The position numbers and the translations under genes are program-made. A DNA stretch of 64,000 nt from Pseudomonas sp. FP2196. GTDB taxonomy: Bacteria; Pseudomonadota; Gammaproteobacteria; Pseudomonadales; Pseudomonadaceae. The stretch is from positions 375,501 through 439,500 of the forward strand of contig NZ_CP117445.1 of the NCBI RefSeq assembly GCF_030687715.1, written 5' to 3'. Of the stretch, positions 48,569 to 58,501 are shown one piece after another (the first letter of the stretch is position 1; each line of letters opens with the position of its first letter). The notes beneath the pieces are model-generated. The model worked only from the letters and a program-made list of their open reading frames with translations, was not told the origin of the DNA and searched no databases.

Positions 48569-50248
48569 TTACCGCTCGTGTACATAAGTGCCCGGCGATG
48601 CTTCACCTGGCGCATACGCCTTGTTACCCAGTTTGGTCGGGGCTTTTTTCAGGTTGCCCGAACGCTCGGCCTGCCACGCCTGCCAGTACAGCCACCAGGA
48701 ATCGGTGTGCTTGGTCGAGTTCTCTTGCCAGTCATTGGCATTGGCGGCCATTTCTTCGCCAGTCATGTAACGCGATTTCGGGTTGCCCGGCGGGTTCAGA
48801 ATGCTCTGGATATGTCCGCTGCTCGACAACACGAATTCCACCTTGCCGCCGAACAACTGCGCCGACTTGTAGCAGGACTTCCACGGGGTGATGTGGTCGT
48901 TGGTGCCGGCCAGCGAGAAGATGTCCGCCGTTACCTGTTTCAGGTCGATCGGTGTACCGCACACTTCCAGTGCATTGGGACGAATCAGTGGATTGTTTTT
49001 GAACATCTCGATCAGGTCGCCGTGGAACGCTGCCGGCAACCGTGTGGTGTCGTTGTTCCAGAACAGGATGTCGAACACCGGTGGCTCGTTGCCGAGCAGG
49101 TAATTGTTGACCCAGTAGTTCCAGATCAGGTCGTTGGGGCGCATCCACGCGAAGACCTTGGCCATGTCTTTGCCTTCGAGCACGCCGGCCTGATAGGAGT
49201 GGCGCTTGGCGGTCTCAAGGGTCTGCTCATCGACGAACAGGGCAACGTCGCTGTCCAGGGTGGTGTCGAGCACGCTGACCAGCAGCGTGAGGGCATTGAC
49301 CTTCTTCTGGCCAAGCGCTGCGTAATGGCCGAGCAGGGCGGTGCAGGTGATGCCGCCGGAGCAGGCGCCGAGCATGTTGATGTCTTTACTGCCGGTGATC
49401 GCGGTGACCACATCGACCGCCTCTTTGAGCGCGTCGATGTACGTCGACAGGCCCCACTCGCGCTGCGCCTTTGTCGGGTTGCGCCAGCTGACGATGAACG
49501 TCTGCACGTTATTGCGCAGGCAGAAACGCGCCAGACTCTTGTCTGGGCTCAAGTCGAATACGTAGAACTTGTTGATCTGTGGCGGCACTACCAGCAGAGG
49601 TCGCTCGTGGACTTGCTCGGTGATCGGCTTGTATTGGATCAGCTCCAGCACATCGTTGCGAAACACCACCGCGCCTTCGGTCACGCCCAGGCTCTTGCCG
49701 ACCTCGAACGCGCCCATGTTGACCTGGCTCGGCATGCCGCCGTTGTGCACCAGATCCTTGGCCAGATGCGAGAGCCCGTCGAGCAGGCTCTTGCCGCCGG
49801 TCTCGAAGAAGCGCTTGACCGCCGCCGGGTTGGCCGCCGTGTTGGTCGGGGCCATGGCTTCGGTCATCAGGTTGATGACGAAGTGGCCACGGGCGATGTC
49901 TTTGGGTGAAAGGCTGCTGTCGTCGATCCAGGAATGGAGTTCCTTGCGCCACGCCAGGTAAGTTTGCAGATAACGTTTGTAGAGCGGGTTCTGGCTCCAC
50001 GCGGGATCGGCGAAGCGACGGTCATCGCCGGCCGGTTGCAGTTCGGATTTGCCTAACAGCACGTTCTTCAGTTCAAGGCCGAAATGGGTGACGTGCTTGA
50101 CGCTATGGATAGGTTGTCTGATGGCCTGTTTCAGCACCATACGAGCAGAGGCCAGCAGATCCTTTCCGCGCAGCCCAACGACGGGATTAAGCCCCAGGGT
50201 GTTTTCCGAGGCTTGGTACTTCAGGTCATCGTTATTCTTGTTACTCAT
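48569..50248 (-). CDS. phaC1: PHA synthase, class II, PhaC1
   Basis: First synthase of the cluster, 559 residues. It has the nucleophile box GACSGG (Cys near residue 296), VVPPQINKFYVFDLSPDKS, WNYWVNNYLLGNEPPVFDILFWNND, catalytic Asp in NDHITPW and His in SSGHIQSILNPPGNP. The N-terminus MSNKNNDDLK and total length are those of Pseudomonas PhaC1. It leads the phaC1-Z-C2-D operon behind a 258-base upstream region containing a possible sigma-54 site. Confidence 0.97.
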   Translation of the reverse strand: MSNKNNDDLKYQASENTLGLNPVVGLRGKDLLASARMVLKQAIRQPIHSVKHVTHFGLELKNVLLGKSELQPAGDDRRFADPAWSQNPLYKRYLQTYLAWRKELHSWIDDSSLSPKDIARGHFVINLMTEAMAPTNTAANPAAVKRFFETGGKSLLDGLSHLAKDLVHNGGMPSQVNMGAFEVGKSLGVTEGAVVFRNDVLELIQYKPITEQVHERPLLVVPPQINKFYVFDLSPDKSLARFCLRNNVQTFIVSWRNPTKAQREWGLSTYIDALKEAVDVVTAITGSKDINMLGACSGGITCTALLGHYAALGQKKVNALTLLVSVLDTTLDSDVALFVDEQTLETAKRHSYQAGVLEGKDMAKVFAWMRPNDLIWNYWVNNYLLGNEPPVFDILFWNNDTTRLPAAFHGDLIEMFKNNPLIRPNALEVCGTPIDLKQVTADIFSLAGTNDHITPWKSCYKSAQLFGGKVEFVLSSSGHIQSILNPPGNPKSRYMTGEEMAANANDWQENSTKHTDSWWLYWQAWQAERSGNLKKAPTKLGNKAYAPGEASPGTYVHER

Positions 50249-50373
50249 CTACGACGCTCCATTGTCCTGAGACGAGTACCCGGTTTTCTGCTGTGCAGTT
50301 CCACAGCCAATGCCAGGTACTACTGCTCGGGTGACCGTTAATTCTGCATAGCTGCTTTACAGTCGTAGAGCAT

Positions 50374-50389
50374 TGCAGGGAACTTGCCA
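50374..50389 (-). promoter_or_regulatory. Possible sigma-54 promoter of phaC1
   Basis: On the minus strand TGGCAAGTTCCCTGCA has GG and GC spaced by exactly 10 bases, 126 bases before the phaC1 start. It fits the -24/-12 pattern less fully than the hutU site (CTGC rather than TTGC). RpoN involvement in pha expression has been reported for some pseudomonads. Confidence 0.45.
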
Positions 50390-50506
50390 GCTCCATTGGT
50401 TACCCGAGTTTAATTTTTTTCGCAAGCAGGCCGATCCTCGACCACGCAGCAGAGCATTCAAACAGATGAATTTAGAAAATGCCCTCTAAAGAGCAAGACG
50501 CTTGGA

Positions 50507-50884
50507 CTAGAGCATCAGCTTTACGATCGACTGGTCAGGGTCGCGGGTTTTGCCGGCGGCTTTGAGCTCGGCCAAATAATCGGCCCAGAGTGCGTCATGA
50601 CGACGCCCCAGCTCGTAGAGATAGTCCCAGGTGAACAGGCCGCTGTCGTGGCCATCGTCGAAGGTCAGTTTCAGTGCGTAGTGACCGGCCGGTTCCAGCT
50701 TGGTCAAGCCGACGTTGAGCTTGCCGAATTGCAGGATCGGCTTGCCGTGGCCCTGGACCTCGGCGGAGGGGGAATGCACACGCAGGAATTCGGCCGGCAG
50801 GGTGAATTCCTCGCCGGACGCGTAGGTGAGCGTCAGGGTTTTAGAGGCTTTGTGCAGTTTGATGTCGGTGGGGGTAGTAGTCAT
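50507..50884 (-). CDS. DUF971 family protein
   Basis: A 125-residue protein of the DUF971 (gamma-butyrobetaine hydroxylase-like N-terminal) family. Visible signatures: LTLTYASGEEFTLPAEFLRVHSPSAEVQGHG and LKLTFDDGHDSGLFTWDYLYELG, the latter the family hallmark. Such small domains are linked to iron-sulphur or metal chemistry, but the role of this stand-alone protein is unknown. It is conserved beside hslVU in Pseudomonas. Confidence 0.88.
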   Translation of the reverse strand: MTTTPTDIKLHKASKTLTLTYASGEEFTLPAEFLRVHSPSAEVQGHGKPILQFGKLNVGLTKLEPAGHYALKLTFDDGHDSGLFTWDYLYELGRRHDALWADYLAELKAAGKTRDPDQSIVKLML

Positions 50885-50912
50885 TGCAGGTCATCCGACT
50901 GAGTGAAACACC

Positions 50913-50999
50913 CTGTAGGAGCTGCCGAAGGCTGCGATCTTTTGACTTTGCTCTTCAAAAAACAAGATCAAAAGATCGCAGCCTGCGGCAGCTCTACAG
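50913..50999. repeat. Hybrid REP doublet, GATCGCAGCC family
   Basis: The left arm is the complement of GATCGCAGCCTTCGGCAG; the right arm is GATCGCAGCCTGCGGCAG. The two arms therefore belong to different subtypes. It lies between the hslU end and the DUF971 promoter region. Confidence 0.85.
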
Positions 51000-51010
51000 G
51001 GAGAAGTGAC

Positions 51011-52348
51011 CTACAGGATATAACGGGACAGGTCTTCGTTCTGTGCCAATTCGCCGAGGTGGCTGTTGACGTATTCAGCGTCGATCAGGATGGCCTTGTC
51101 ATCATGGGCGCTGGCCAGATCGCCGGCACTGAACGACACCTCTTCGAGCAGACGCTCAAGCAGCGTGTGCAGGCGACGGGCCCCGATGTTCTCGGTCTTC
51201 TCGTTGACCTGCCAGGCGATTTCCGCCAGACGCTTGATGCCCTCTGGCTGGAACTGGATGTTCAGGCCTTCGGTTTTCAGCAGTGCGCAATATTGCTCGG
51301 TGAGCGAGGCATGCGGTTCGCTGAGGATGCGTTCGAAGTCTTCCGGGCTCAGGGCCTTGAGTTCGACGCGGATCGGCAGACGGCCTTGCAGTTCAGGCAC
51401 CAGATCGCTCGGCTTGCTCAGGTGGAAGGCACCAGAAGCGATGAACAGGATGTGGTCAGTCTTGACCATGCCCAGTTTGGTATTGACGGTGCAGCCTTCG
51501 ATCAGCGGCAGCAGGTCGCGCTGTACGCCTTCACGGGACACATCAGCGCCGCCGACGTTGCCACGCTTGGCGACTTTGTCGATTTCGTCGATGAACACGA
51601 TACCGTGCTGCTCGACGGCTTCCAGGGCCTTGGCCTTCAACTCTTCTTCGTTGACCAGACGCCCGGCTTCTTCGTCGCGCACCATCTTCAGCGCTTCTTT
51701 GACCTTGAGCTTACGAGCTTTCTTCTTGCCCTTGCCCATGTTGGCAAACAGGCTCTGCAACTGGTTGGTCATCTCTTCCATGCCCGGCGGCGTGGCGATC
51801 TCGATGCCGGCTACTTCAGCGACTTCGATTTCGATTTCCTTGTCATCCAGCTGACCTTCGCGCAGGCGCTTGCGGAACAGCTGGCGAGTGTTGGAATCCG
51901 AGCTTGGCGCTTCTTCGTTGCTGAAGCCCATGCGTGCCGGCGGCAGCAGTGCGTCGAGGATGCGGTCTTCGGCGGCGTCTTCGGCGCGGTGGCGAACCTT
52001 GGTCATTTCCTGCTCGCGCAGCATCTTGATCGCGGCATCGGCCAGATCACGGATGATCGATTCGACATCACGGCCGACGTAGCCGACTTCGGTGAACTTG
52101 GTCGCTTCGACCTTGATGAACGGTGCGTTGGCCAGTTTCGCCAGACGACGGGCGATCTCGGTTTTACCGACACCGGTCGGGCCGATCATCAGGATGTTTT
52201 TCGGGGTCACTTCAACGCGCAGCTCTTCAGGCAGCTGCATCCGGCGCCAACGGTTGCGCAAGGCAATCGCGACGGCGCGCTTGGCATCGTCCTGGCCGAT
52301 GATATGGCGGTTGAGTTCGTGGACGATTTCGCGGGGAGTCATGGACAT
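51011..52348 (-). CDS. hslU: HslUV protease ATPase subunit
   Basis: AAA+ unfoldase that feeds proteins to HslV. The 445-residue protein starts [25 protein letters not shown], has Walker [17 protein letters not shown] (near residue 60), the pore motif region [14 protein letters not shown], the intermediate I-domain (about 110-240), Walker B IVFIDEID and the C-terminal ending with LSRYIL, which inserts into HslV. It follows hslV on the same strand by 54 bases. Confidence 0.98.
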   Translation of the reverse strand: MSMTPREIVHELNRHIIGQDDAKRAVAIALRNRWRRMQLPEELRVEVTPKNILMIGPTGVGKTEIARRLAKLANAPFIKVEATKFTEVGYVGRDVESIIRDLADAAIKMLREQEMTKVRHRAEDAAEDRILDALLPPARMGFSNEEAPSSDSNTRQLFRKRLREGQLDDKEIEIEVAEVAGIEIATPPGMEEMTNQLQSLFANMGKGKKKARKLKVKEALKMVRDEEAGRLVNEEELKAKALEAVEQHGIVFIDEIDKVAKRGNVGGADVSREGVQRDLLPLIEGCTVNTKLGMVKTDHILFIASGAFHLSKPSDLVPELQGRLPIRVELKALSPEDFERILSEPHASLTEQYCALLKTEGLNIQFQPEGIKRLAEIAWQVNEKTENIGARRLHTLLERLLEEVSFSAGDLASAHDDKAILIDAEYVNSHLGELAQNEDLSRYIL

Positions 52349-52402
52349 AGTAGTTGACGGTCCTCAAGCAGAAACAAGCCGTGGCACAGGGCCGCGTCAG
52401 GC

Positions 52403-52933
52403 TTATTCAGCGAGATCCTGCTCCTCAATGGTCTGAGTGTGGTTGGTAAATACACAAATGTCGCCGGCGATGCCGAGGGCGGTTTCGACGATTTCACGGG
52501 CCGACAGGTCAGTCTTTTTCAGCAGTGCGCTGGCCGCAGCTTGTGCGTAGCCGCCGCCGGAACCCATGGCGATCAGGCCGTCTTCGGGTTCGACCACGTC
52601 ACCGTTGCCGGTGATGATCAGCGAGGCGTCCTTGTTGGCGACCGCGAGCATGGCTTCGAGGCGGCTGAGGGAGCGGTCGGTACGCCATTCTTTGGCGAGT
52701 TCGACAGCGGCGCGCACCAGGTGGCCCTGATGTTTCTCAAGTTGGCCTTCGAAACGTTCGAAGAGGGTAAAGGCGTCGGCGGTGGCACCGGCAAAACCGG
52801 CGATGACCTGGCCGTGGTACAGGCGACGCACTTTTTTCGCGTTGCCTTTCATCACGGTATTGCCGAGAGAAACCTGGCCGTCGCCGCCCATGACGACTTT
52901 GCCGTGACGGCGGACTGAAACGATGGTGGTCAA
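52403..52933 (-). CDS. hslV: HslUV protease proteolytic subunit
   Basis: Threonine protease of the proteasome-like HslUV complex. Starting at TTG 52933 gives 176 residues with mature N-terminus [19 protein letters not shown]; Thr2 becomes the catalytic N-terminal nucleophile after Met removal. GGAG lies 9 bases upstream of this TTG, and an earlier ATG in the same frame would bury the catalytic Thr, so TTG is chosen. [15 protein letters not shown] is also typical. Confidence 0.97.
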   Translation of the reverse strand: MTTIVSVRRHGKVVMGGDGQVSLGNTVMKGNAKKVRRLYHGQVIAGFAGATADAFTLFERFEGQLEKHQGHLVRAAVELAKEWRTDRSLSRLEAMLAVANKDASLIITGNGDVVEPEDGLIAMGSGGGYAQAAASALLKKTDLSAREIVETALGIAGDICVFTNHTQTIEEQDLAE

Positions 52934-53043
52934 GGGAAGAGTCTCCACACTGCGGGGCGAAAATGCCTTATGCCCATTCATATGGGGGTGGTGGAGAGGA
53001 TTTCAACCGGGGAGGGCAATGGGAGACGAATGGCGTGTAATGA

Positions 53044-53179
53044 CTGTGGCGAGGGGCTTTATCCCCGTTGGGGTGCGAAGCGGTCCTGAAACCGACACAT
53101 ACGGTGTATCAGGTACAACTTGAGATGCAGGTATGGCGACTGCTGCGCAGCTGAACGGGGGTAAATCCCCTCGCCACAG
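53044..53179. repeat. Long inverted repeat, GTGGCGAGGGG family
   Basis: CTGTGGCGAGGGGCTTTATC (from 53044) faces AACGGGGGTAAATCCCCTCG (from 53154), with 84 bases between. It fills most of the 289-base gap between the SPOR-protein gene and hslV. It is a diverged relative of the element between phaC1 and phaZ. Confidence 0.85.
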
Positions 53180-53222
53180 AATTTGAAGGTCACCTGCAAG
53201 TTGCAGGTGACCTTTGAGAGCG

Positions 53223-53933
53223 TTAGCGGCTCTGGCGTTGTTGTAACAACAGGTTGCTGAAACCGCTGCCGGCCAGTTGTTTCTGCGCGGTGGTCAGTTG
53301 TTCGCGGTTGCTGAACGGGCCGACCAGTACGCGGTACCAGGTTTCGTCCTTCACCGTGCCCGACTCAACCGAAACGGCCTGGCCAAGCAGAATGATCTGC
53401 GCGCGCACCTTGTCCGCATCCGCCTCTTTGCGGAAAGAGCCGGCCTGGAGGAAGAACTTGGTCACGGGTGCCGCTTTGCTGACAGGAGGTGCTGGCGGCG
53501 GGGTAATCCCGGCCAGTGCTGCCTGAGCGCGTGCGGTGTCGATCTTCGCCGCTTCCGCCGGGGTCACCGGCGTGGTCGGGATGGCCGGCACTTGTGGCGT
53601 CGGCAGGGTTTTCTCCGGCACGGCGTCCGGCGGCACGATCACTTCCGATTCCGGCAGCAGGGTGTAGAAATCGTACTTCGGCTTCACCGGTTGCGTCGGA
53701 CTTGGCGGGGTCTTGTTGGCCTCGGCGATTTTCGACGCTTTCTGCTGTTGCTCGACCTTCTCACGCTTGACCGTGTCACTGCCTTTGCCCGGTTCCAGCT
53801 TCATCAGAAACACGATGAACGCACCGACCGTCAGGCCGATGGCCATCCACAGCCAACCCGGAATCGGTTGCTTGGCAGGAGCTTGGTAACGGCTGGCGCC
53901 ACGCTTGGGTGCAGGTTTTTTCTTGGCAGCCAA
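53223..53933 (-). CDS. SPOR domain-containing protein (FtsN-like)
   Basis: A 236-residue protein with the FtsN layout: basic cytoplasmic N-terminus (AAKKKPAPKRGASRYQ), one membrane helix (about residues 27-42), a long Pro/Ala/Lys periplasmic linker and a C-terminal SPOR domain (FFLQAGSFRKEADADKVRAQIILLG through WYRVLVGPFSNREQ). SPOR domains bind denuded glycan strands at division sites. It starts 1 base after the argS stop, so it is cotranscribed. It may be the functional FtsN of this organism; short length leaves that open. Confidence 0.88.
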   Translation of the reverse strand: MAAKKKPAPKRGASRYQAPAKQPIPGWLWMAIGLTVGAFIVFLMKLEPGKGSDTVKREKVEQQQKASKIAEANKTPPSPTQPVKPKYDFYTLLPESEVIVPPDAVPEKTLPTPQVPAIPTTPVTPAEAAKIDTARAQAALAGITPPPAPPVSKAAPVTKFFLQAGSFRKEADADKVRAQIILLGQAVSVESGTVKDETWYRVLVGPFSNREQLTTAQKQLAGSGFSNLLLQQRQSR

Positions 53934-53934
53934 C

Positions 53935-55671
53935 TTACATACGCTCCAGAGTTTCCAGACCCAACAGCTCCAGGCCTTGCTTGAGGGTGCGACCGGTCAG
54001 TGCGGCCAGGCGCAGACGGCTCTGCATCTGTGCCGGGGTTTCGGCGGCGAGGATCGGGCAGTTCTCGTAGAAGCTGGAGAACAGGCCGGCAACGTCGTAC
54101 AGGTAAGTGCAGAGAATGTGCGGGGTGCCTTTGTCGGACACGTTGTTGAGCACTTCGCCGAACTGCGCCAGCTTCGCCGCCAGCTCTTGTTCGTGCACCG
54201 CTTCGAGGACGATCTGGCCGTCGACTTCGCTGAAGTCCTTGCCCAGTTTGCGGAACACGCCGGCCACGCGGGTGTAGGCGTACAACAGGTATGGCGCGGT
54301 GTTGCCTTCGAAATTCAGCATCAGGTCGAAGTTGAAGCTGTAGTCGCTGGTGCGGTGCTTGGACAGATCGGCGTATTTAACTGCGCCGATGCCGACGACC
54401 TTGGCGATGTTGCGCAGTTCTTCTTCGGCAAGCTCCGGGTTCTTCTCTTTCACCAGGTTGTAGGCGCGCTCTTGCGCTTCGGTCAGCAGATCGATCAGCT
54501 TTACGGTGCCGCCGTCACGGGTCTTGAACGGACGGCCATCTGCGCCGTTCATGGTGCCGAAGCCCATGTGTTCCATCTCCATCGGATGGGTCACGAAACC
54601 GGCCTTGCGCGCCACGGCGAACACTTGCTGGAAGTGCAGGGCCTGACGCTGGTCGACGAAGTACAGCGCGCGATCGGCTTTCAGTTTGCCGCTGCGGTAG
54701 CGCACGGCCGCCAGGTCGGTTGTGGCGTAGAGGTAACCGCCGTCAGCCTTGACGATGATCACCGGCAACGGGTCGCCATCGGCGTTCTTGAACTCGTCGA
54801 GGAACACGCACTGAGCGCCGTTGCTCTCGACCAGCATGCCAGCGGCTTTAAGGTCGTTGACCACGTTGATCAGGTCGTCGTTGTAGGCGCTTTCGCCCAT
54901 CACGTCGGCCATGGTCAGTTTGACGTTGAGCAGTTCGTAGATCTTCTGGCAGTGCGACAGCGAGATGTCCTTGAACTTGGTCCACAGCGCCAGGCACTCG
55001 GCATCGCCGGCCTGCAACTTGACCACCAGACCACGGGCGCGGTCGGCAAACTCTGCGGACTCGTCGAAACGCTGCTTGGCGGCACGGTAGAAGTTTTCCA
55101 GATCGGACAGCTCATCGCTGGTGATCGGGTTTTCCTGCAGGTAAGCCATCAGCATGCCGAACTGGGTGCCCCAGTCGCCGACGTGGTTCTGGCGGATCAC
55201 TTCGTCGCCGAGGAATTCGAGAACGCGCGCCACGCCGTCGCCAATGATGGTCGAACGCAAGTGGCCGACGTGCATCTCTTTGGCCAGGTTCGGTGCCGAC
55301 AGGTCGACCACGGTGCGTTGTGCAGGGCCGGCCTTGCGCACGCCAACACGGGCGTCGGCCAAGGCGGTGTCGAGGCGGCTGGCCAGGGCCTGGGTGTTCT
55401 GGAAGAAGTTGATGAAGCCCGGGCCGGCGATTTCGGCCTTGGTGACGTTCTCGTCGGCCGGCAGCGCGGCGATGATTTTTTCCGCCAGATCGCGCGGCTT
55501 CATGCCCGCAGGCTTGGCCAGCATCATCGCGATGTTGCTGGCGAAGTCGCCGTGAGTCTTGTCACGGGCGTTCTCCACCTGGATCGCCGGCGACAGGCCT
55601 TCAGGCAACACACCTTCGTTGACGAGTTGGGTGAGGGCTTGTTGGATCAGCTGGCGAATGGTGTCTTTCAT
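53935..55671 (-). CDS. argS: Arginyl-tRNA synthetase
   Basis: Class I aminoacyl-tRNA synthetase charging tRNA-Arg; 578 residues from ATG 55671. The N-terminal Add1 domain leads to the HIGH motif as HVGHLRST (near residue 130), the [15 protein letters not shown] region replaces KMSKS as in most ArgRS, and the C-terminal anticodon-binding domain has [13 protein letters not shown] and ends [13 protein letters not shown] longer frame upstream is unlikely because [13 protein letters not shown] is the family N-terminus. Confidence 0.97.
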   Translation of the reverse strand: MKDTIRQLIQQALTQLVNEGVLPEGLSPAIQVENARDKTHGDFASNIAMMLAKPAGMKPRDLAEKIIAALPADENVTKAEIAGPGFINFFQNTQALASRLDTALADARVGVRKAGPAQRTVVDLSAPNLAKEMHVGHLRSTIIGDGVARVLEFLGDEVIRQNHVGDWGTQFGMLMAYLQENPITSDELSDLENFYRAAKQRFDESAEFADRARGLVVKLQAGDAECLALWTKFKDISLSHCQKIYELLNVKLTMADVMGESAYNDDLINVVNDLKAAGMLVESNGAQCVFLDEFKNADGDPLPVIIVKADGGYLYATTDLAAVRYRSGKLKADRALYFVDQRQALHFQQVFAVARKAGFVTHPMEMEHMGFGTMNGADGRPFKTRDGGTVKLIDLLTEAQERAYNLVKEKNPELAEEELRNIAKVVGIGAVKYADLSKHRTSDYSFNFDLMLNFEGNTAPYLLYAYTRVAGVFRKLGKDFSEVDGQIVLEAVHEQELAAKLAQFGEVLNNVSDKGTPHILCTYLYDVAGLFSSFYENCPILAAETPAQMQSRLRLAALTGRTLKQGLELLGLETLERM

Positions 55672-55801
55672 GGTCTTCTCTTTCGACCGCAAGCGCGGCG
55701 GCGCATCGATGCGCGGGTGGAAAAACTGGGCATTATCCGTTGCGAAGACGGCCTTGCCAACCTTAGCAGGCAGCTTATGGATATGTGGTGACATTAAGAG
55801 C

Positions 55802-55876
55802 AAAAGATCGCAGCCTGCGGCAGCTCCTACAGATAAATGCGAATCCTTCTGTAGGAGCTGCCGCAGGCTGCGATTT
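55802..55876. repeat. REP doublet, GATCGCAGCC family
   Basis: CAAAAGATCGCAGCCTGCGG and its complement face each other between the priA end and the argS promoter region; near-perfect arms. Confidence 0.87.
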
Positions 55877-55884
55877 TTAGATTT

Positions 55885-58104
55885 TCAGTACAAATCGACC
55901 GGATCGACGTCCAGAGACCAGCGCACCGCCCGCCCGCTTGGCATTTGCTCAAGCACCAGCAACCAACTGGCCAGCAACCGATGCAATGGCGCTCGCGCTG
56001 TCGCTTGCAACAGTAGCTGTGCGCGATAACGCCCGGCACGACGCTCCATCGGCGCCGGCACTGGCCCCAGCAGTTCGATGCCGGTCAAATTCTGCTCAGC
56101 CAACAAGCGCTCAGCCTCGCTGCACGCCTCATCGAGAAAACCTTCAGCCTGCCCCGGCTTGTGTGCTTCGGCGCGCAACAACGCCAGATGCGCAAACGGC
56201 GGCAGCCCGGCAGCGCGGCGCTCGCTCAAGGCCTGTTCGGCAAAGGCGAAGTAACCCTGTTCGGTCAGTTGCACCAATAAAGGATGGTCGGCGAGGTGGG
56301 TCTGGATGATCACTTTGCCCGGCTCCTCCGCGCGCCCGGCACGCCCGGCAACCTGCACGATCAACTGCGCCATGCGCTCACTGGCGCGGAAGTCGCCGGA
56401 GAACAGCCCGCCGTCGGCATCAAGGATCGACACCAGCGTCACTCGCGGAAAGTGGTGCCCCTTGGCCAACATCTGGGTGCCGACCAGAATGCACGGCTGA
56501 CCTTTTTGAATCGTTGCGAACAGCTGATTCATCGCGTCCTTGCGCGAAGTGCTGTCGCGGTCGACCCTTAGCACCGGGTAATCGGGGAACAGAATCGCCA
56601 GGCGTTCTTCAGCACGCTCGGTGCCGGCGCCGACGGGGCGCAGATCGACCTTGTTGCACTTCGGACACTGGCGCGGGGTGCGTTCGACGTAGCCGCAGTG
56701 GTGGCAGCGCAGTTCGCCGTGGCGCTGGTGCACGGTCATCCGCGCATCGCAGCGCGAACATTCGGACATCCAGCCGCAATCGTGACAAAGCAGCGTTGGT
56801 GCAAAACCGCGACGGTTGAGGAATACCAACACCTGTTGCCCATTTGCCAGGGTCTGGCCAATGGCTTGCTGCATCGGCCCGGAAATCCCGCTGTCCAGTG
56901 GGCGGCTTTTCACATCCAGACGCAGGAAGCGCGGTTGCTTGGCACCGCCGGCCCGCTCGTTCAGGCGTAGCAGGCCATAACGGCCGGTGTAGGCGTTGTG
57001 CAGGCTCTCCAGCGAAGGCGTGGCTGAGCCGAGGACAATCGGGATGTTTTCCTGTCGTGCGCGCACCAGCGCCAGATCACGGGCGTGGTAGCGCAAGCCT
57101 TCCTGCTGTTTATAGGAGCCGTCGTGTTCTTCGTCGATGATGATCAACCCCGGATTCTTCATCGGGGTGAACAGTGCCGAGCGGGTGCCGATAATAATGT
57201 CGGCCTCGCCGTCGCGGGCGGCGAGCCAGGCCTCGAGGCGCTCGCGATCGTTGACGGCCGAGTGGATCAGGGCGATCCGCGCGTTGAAACGTTGCTCGAA
57301 GCGCGCCAGCGTCTGCGGACCGAGGTTGATCTCCGGGATCAGCACCAGCGCCTGTTTGCCGGCTTCGAGGGTTTCGCGGATCAGTTGCAAATAGACTTCG
57401 GTTTTGCCGCTGCCCGTGACGCCGGCCAGCAGGAACGCGTGATAACTGTCGAAGCCTGCGCGAATCGCCTCATACGCGGCGCGCTGCTCGGGGTTGAGCG
57501 GCAACTCCGGCTGTGCGAGCCAATGCTCGTGGCGCGCGCCGGGTGCGTGGCGACGGATTTCAACCTGGACCAGATTCTTCGCCAGCAACAGGTCGAGGCT
57601 GTCCTTGCTCAACATCAGTTTGCTCAGCAACTGATGGGCAACGCCGTGCGGGTGTTGGGCGAGCGTTGTCAGCGCCTCACGCTGGCGCGGTGCTCGGGCG
57701 ATGCGCGGATCATCCACACTGGCGCCGGGAACGATTGACCAGAAGCGTTCCTGGCGGGCCTCGGCCAGTTCGCCCTGACGCAACAGCACCGGCAGCGCCC
57801 AACTCAAGGTGTCGCCGAGACTGTGCTGATAATATTGCGACGTCCACAGGCACAGCTTGAACAGCGCTGGGGGCAGCGGCGGGGTGGCATCGAGCAAGGC
57901 CAGCGCCGGTTTGAGTTTTTCCACCGGTACTTCGCTGGTATCGGTCACTTCGACCAGAATCCCGATCATCTCCCGCCGGCCGAACGGCACCCGCAAGCGC
58001 ATACCCGGCTGCAATTGGGCACGCAGCACGCCGGCCGGGGCTCGATAGTCGAACAGGCGGCGCAAGGGCGAAGGCAGGGCGAGGCGCAGAATGGCGTCGG
58101 GCAC
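55885..58104 (-). CDS. priA: Primosomal protein N' (replication restart helicase)
   Basis: Recognizes stalled forks and loads the replisome. The 739-residue SF2 helicase has the N-terminal DNA-binding part, Walker A GVTGSGKTEVYL (near residue 230), DEEHDGSYKQQ, the VLVFLNRRGFAPTLLCHDCGW segment opening the zinc domain with eight Cys in the pattern CHDC, CSRC, CHHC and CPKC, and the final helicase motif VAGRAGRAEEPG. It is divergent from rpmE. Confidence 0.97.
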   Translation of the reverse strand: MPDAILRLALPSPLRRLFDYRAPAGVLRAQLQPGMRLRVPFGRREMIGILVEVTDTSEVPVEKLKPALALLDATPPLPPALFKLCLWTSQYYQHSLGDTLSWALPVLLRQGELAEARQERFWSIVPGASVDDPRIARAPRQREALTTLAQHPHGVAHQLLSKLMLSKDSLDLLLAKNLVQVEIRRHAPGARHEHWLAQPELPLNPEQRAAYEAIRAGFDSYHAFLLAGVTGSGKTEVYLQLIRETLEAGKQALVLIPEINLGPQTLARFEQRFNARIALIHSAVNDRERLEAWLAARDGEADIIIGTRSALFTPMKNPGLIIIDEEHDGSYKQQEGLRYHARDLALVRARQENIPIVLGSATPSLESLHNAYTGRYGLLRLNERAGGAKQPRFLRLDVKSRPLDSGISGPMQQAIGQTLANGQQVLVFLNRRGFAPTLLCHDCGWMSECSRCDARMTVHQRHGELRCHHCGYVERTPRQCPKCNKVDLRPVGAGTERAEERLAILFPDYPVLRVDRDSTSRKDAMNQLFATIQKGQPCILVGTQMLAKGHHFPRVTLVSILDADGGLFSGDFRASERMAQLIVQVAGRAGRAEEPGKVIIQTHLADHPLLVQLTEQGYFAFAEQALSERRAAGLPPFAHLALLRAEAHKPGQAEGFLDEACSEAERLLAEQNLTGIELLGPVPAPMERRAGRYRAQLLLQATARAPLHRLLASWLLVLEQMPSGRAVRWSLDVDPVDLY

Positions 58105-58174
58105 GCGGGGGGATCTCGATTTCGGACGGTGAACAAGGCCGGGAGCCTAGCAGACGGTCGGTCTAAGGGACAGC

Positions 58175-58202
58175 TTGCGTGATTGACATTGTCTGGTAGA
58201 AT
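58175..58202 (+). promoter_or_regulatory. Probable sigma-70 promoter of rpmE
   Basis: TTGCGT and TAGAAT are separated by 16 bases and lie 70 bases before the rpmE start. The -10 box is strong; the -35 box is moderate. This is the best match in the priA-rpmE divergent gap. Confidence 0.5.
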
Positions 58203-58271
58203 CCGCGGCCTAATTACGTGCGGTATTCAACAATAGTGTTGGATGGCGGCACGCTAGCTGAGGAAGACACC

Positions 58272-58499
58272 ATGAAAGCTGATATCCACCCGAACTACCC
58301 AGAAATCGCTGTTACCTGCAGCTGCGGTAACAAATTCGAAACTCGTTCGACCTTCGGCAAAGCCCTGTCGATCGACGTTTGCAACGAATGCCACCCGTTC
58401 TACACCGGTAAGCAAAAGACTCTGGACACTGGCGGCCGCGTTCAGCGCTTCGCCGACCGTTTCGGTGCTTTCGGCAAGAAACCTGCTGCTGCAGAGTAA
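58272..58499 (+). CDS. rpmE: 50S ribosomal protein L31, zinc-binding form
   Basis: A 75-residue ribosomal protein, [20 protein letters not shown] at the start. It has the four zinc-ligand cysteines (CSC and CNEC), so it is the C+ form that is replaced by RpmE2 when zinc is scarce. GAGGAAG precedes the ATG. A hairpin terminator lies 36 bases after the stop but within the next gene. Confidence 0.98.
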   Translation: MKADIHPNYPEIAVTCSCGNKFETRSTFGKALSIDVCNECHPFYTGKQKTLDTGGRVQRFADRFGAFGKKPAAAE

Positions 58500-58501
58500 G
58501 G

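Noticed and set aside
58183..58202. TTGACA followed by TAGAAT as the rpmE promoter
   Set aside because: The spacer is just 8 bases; TTGCGT at 58175 gives a workable 16-base spacer instead.
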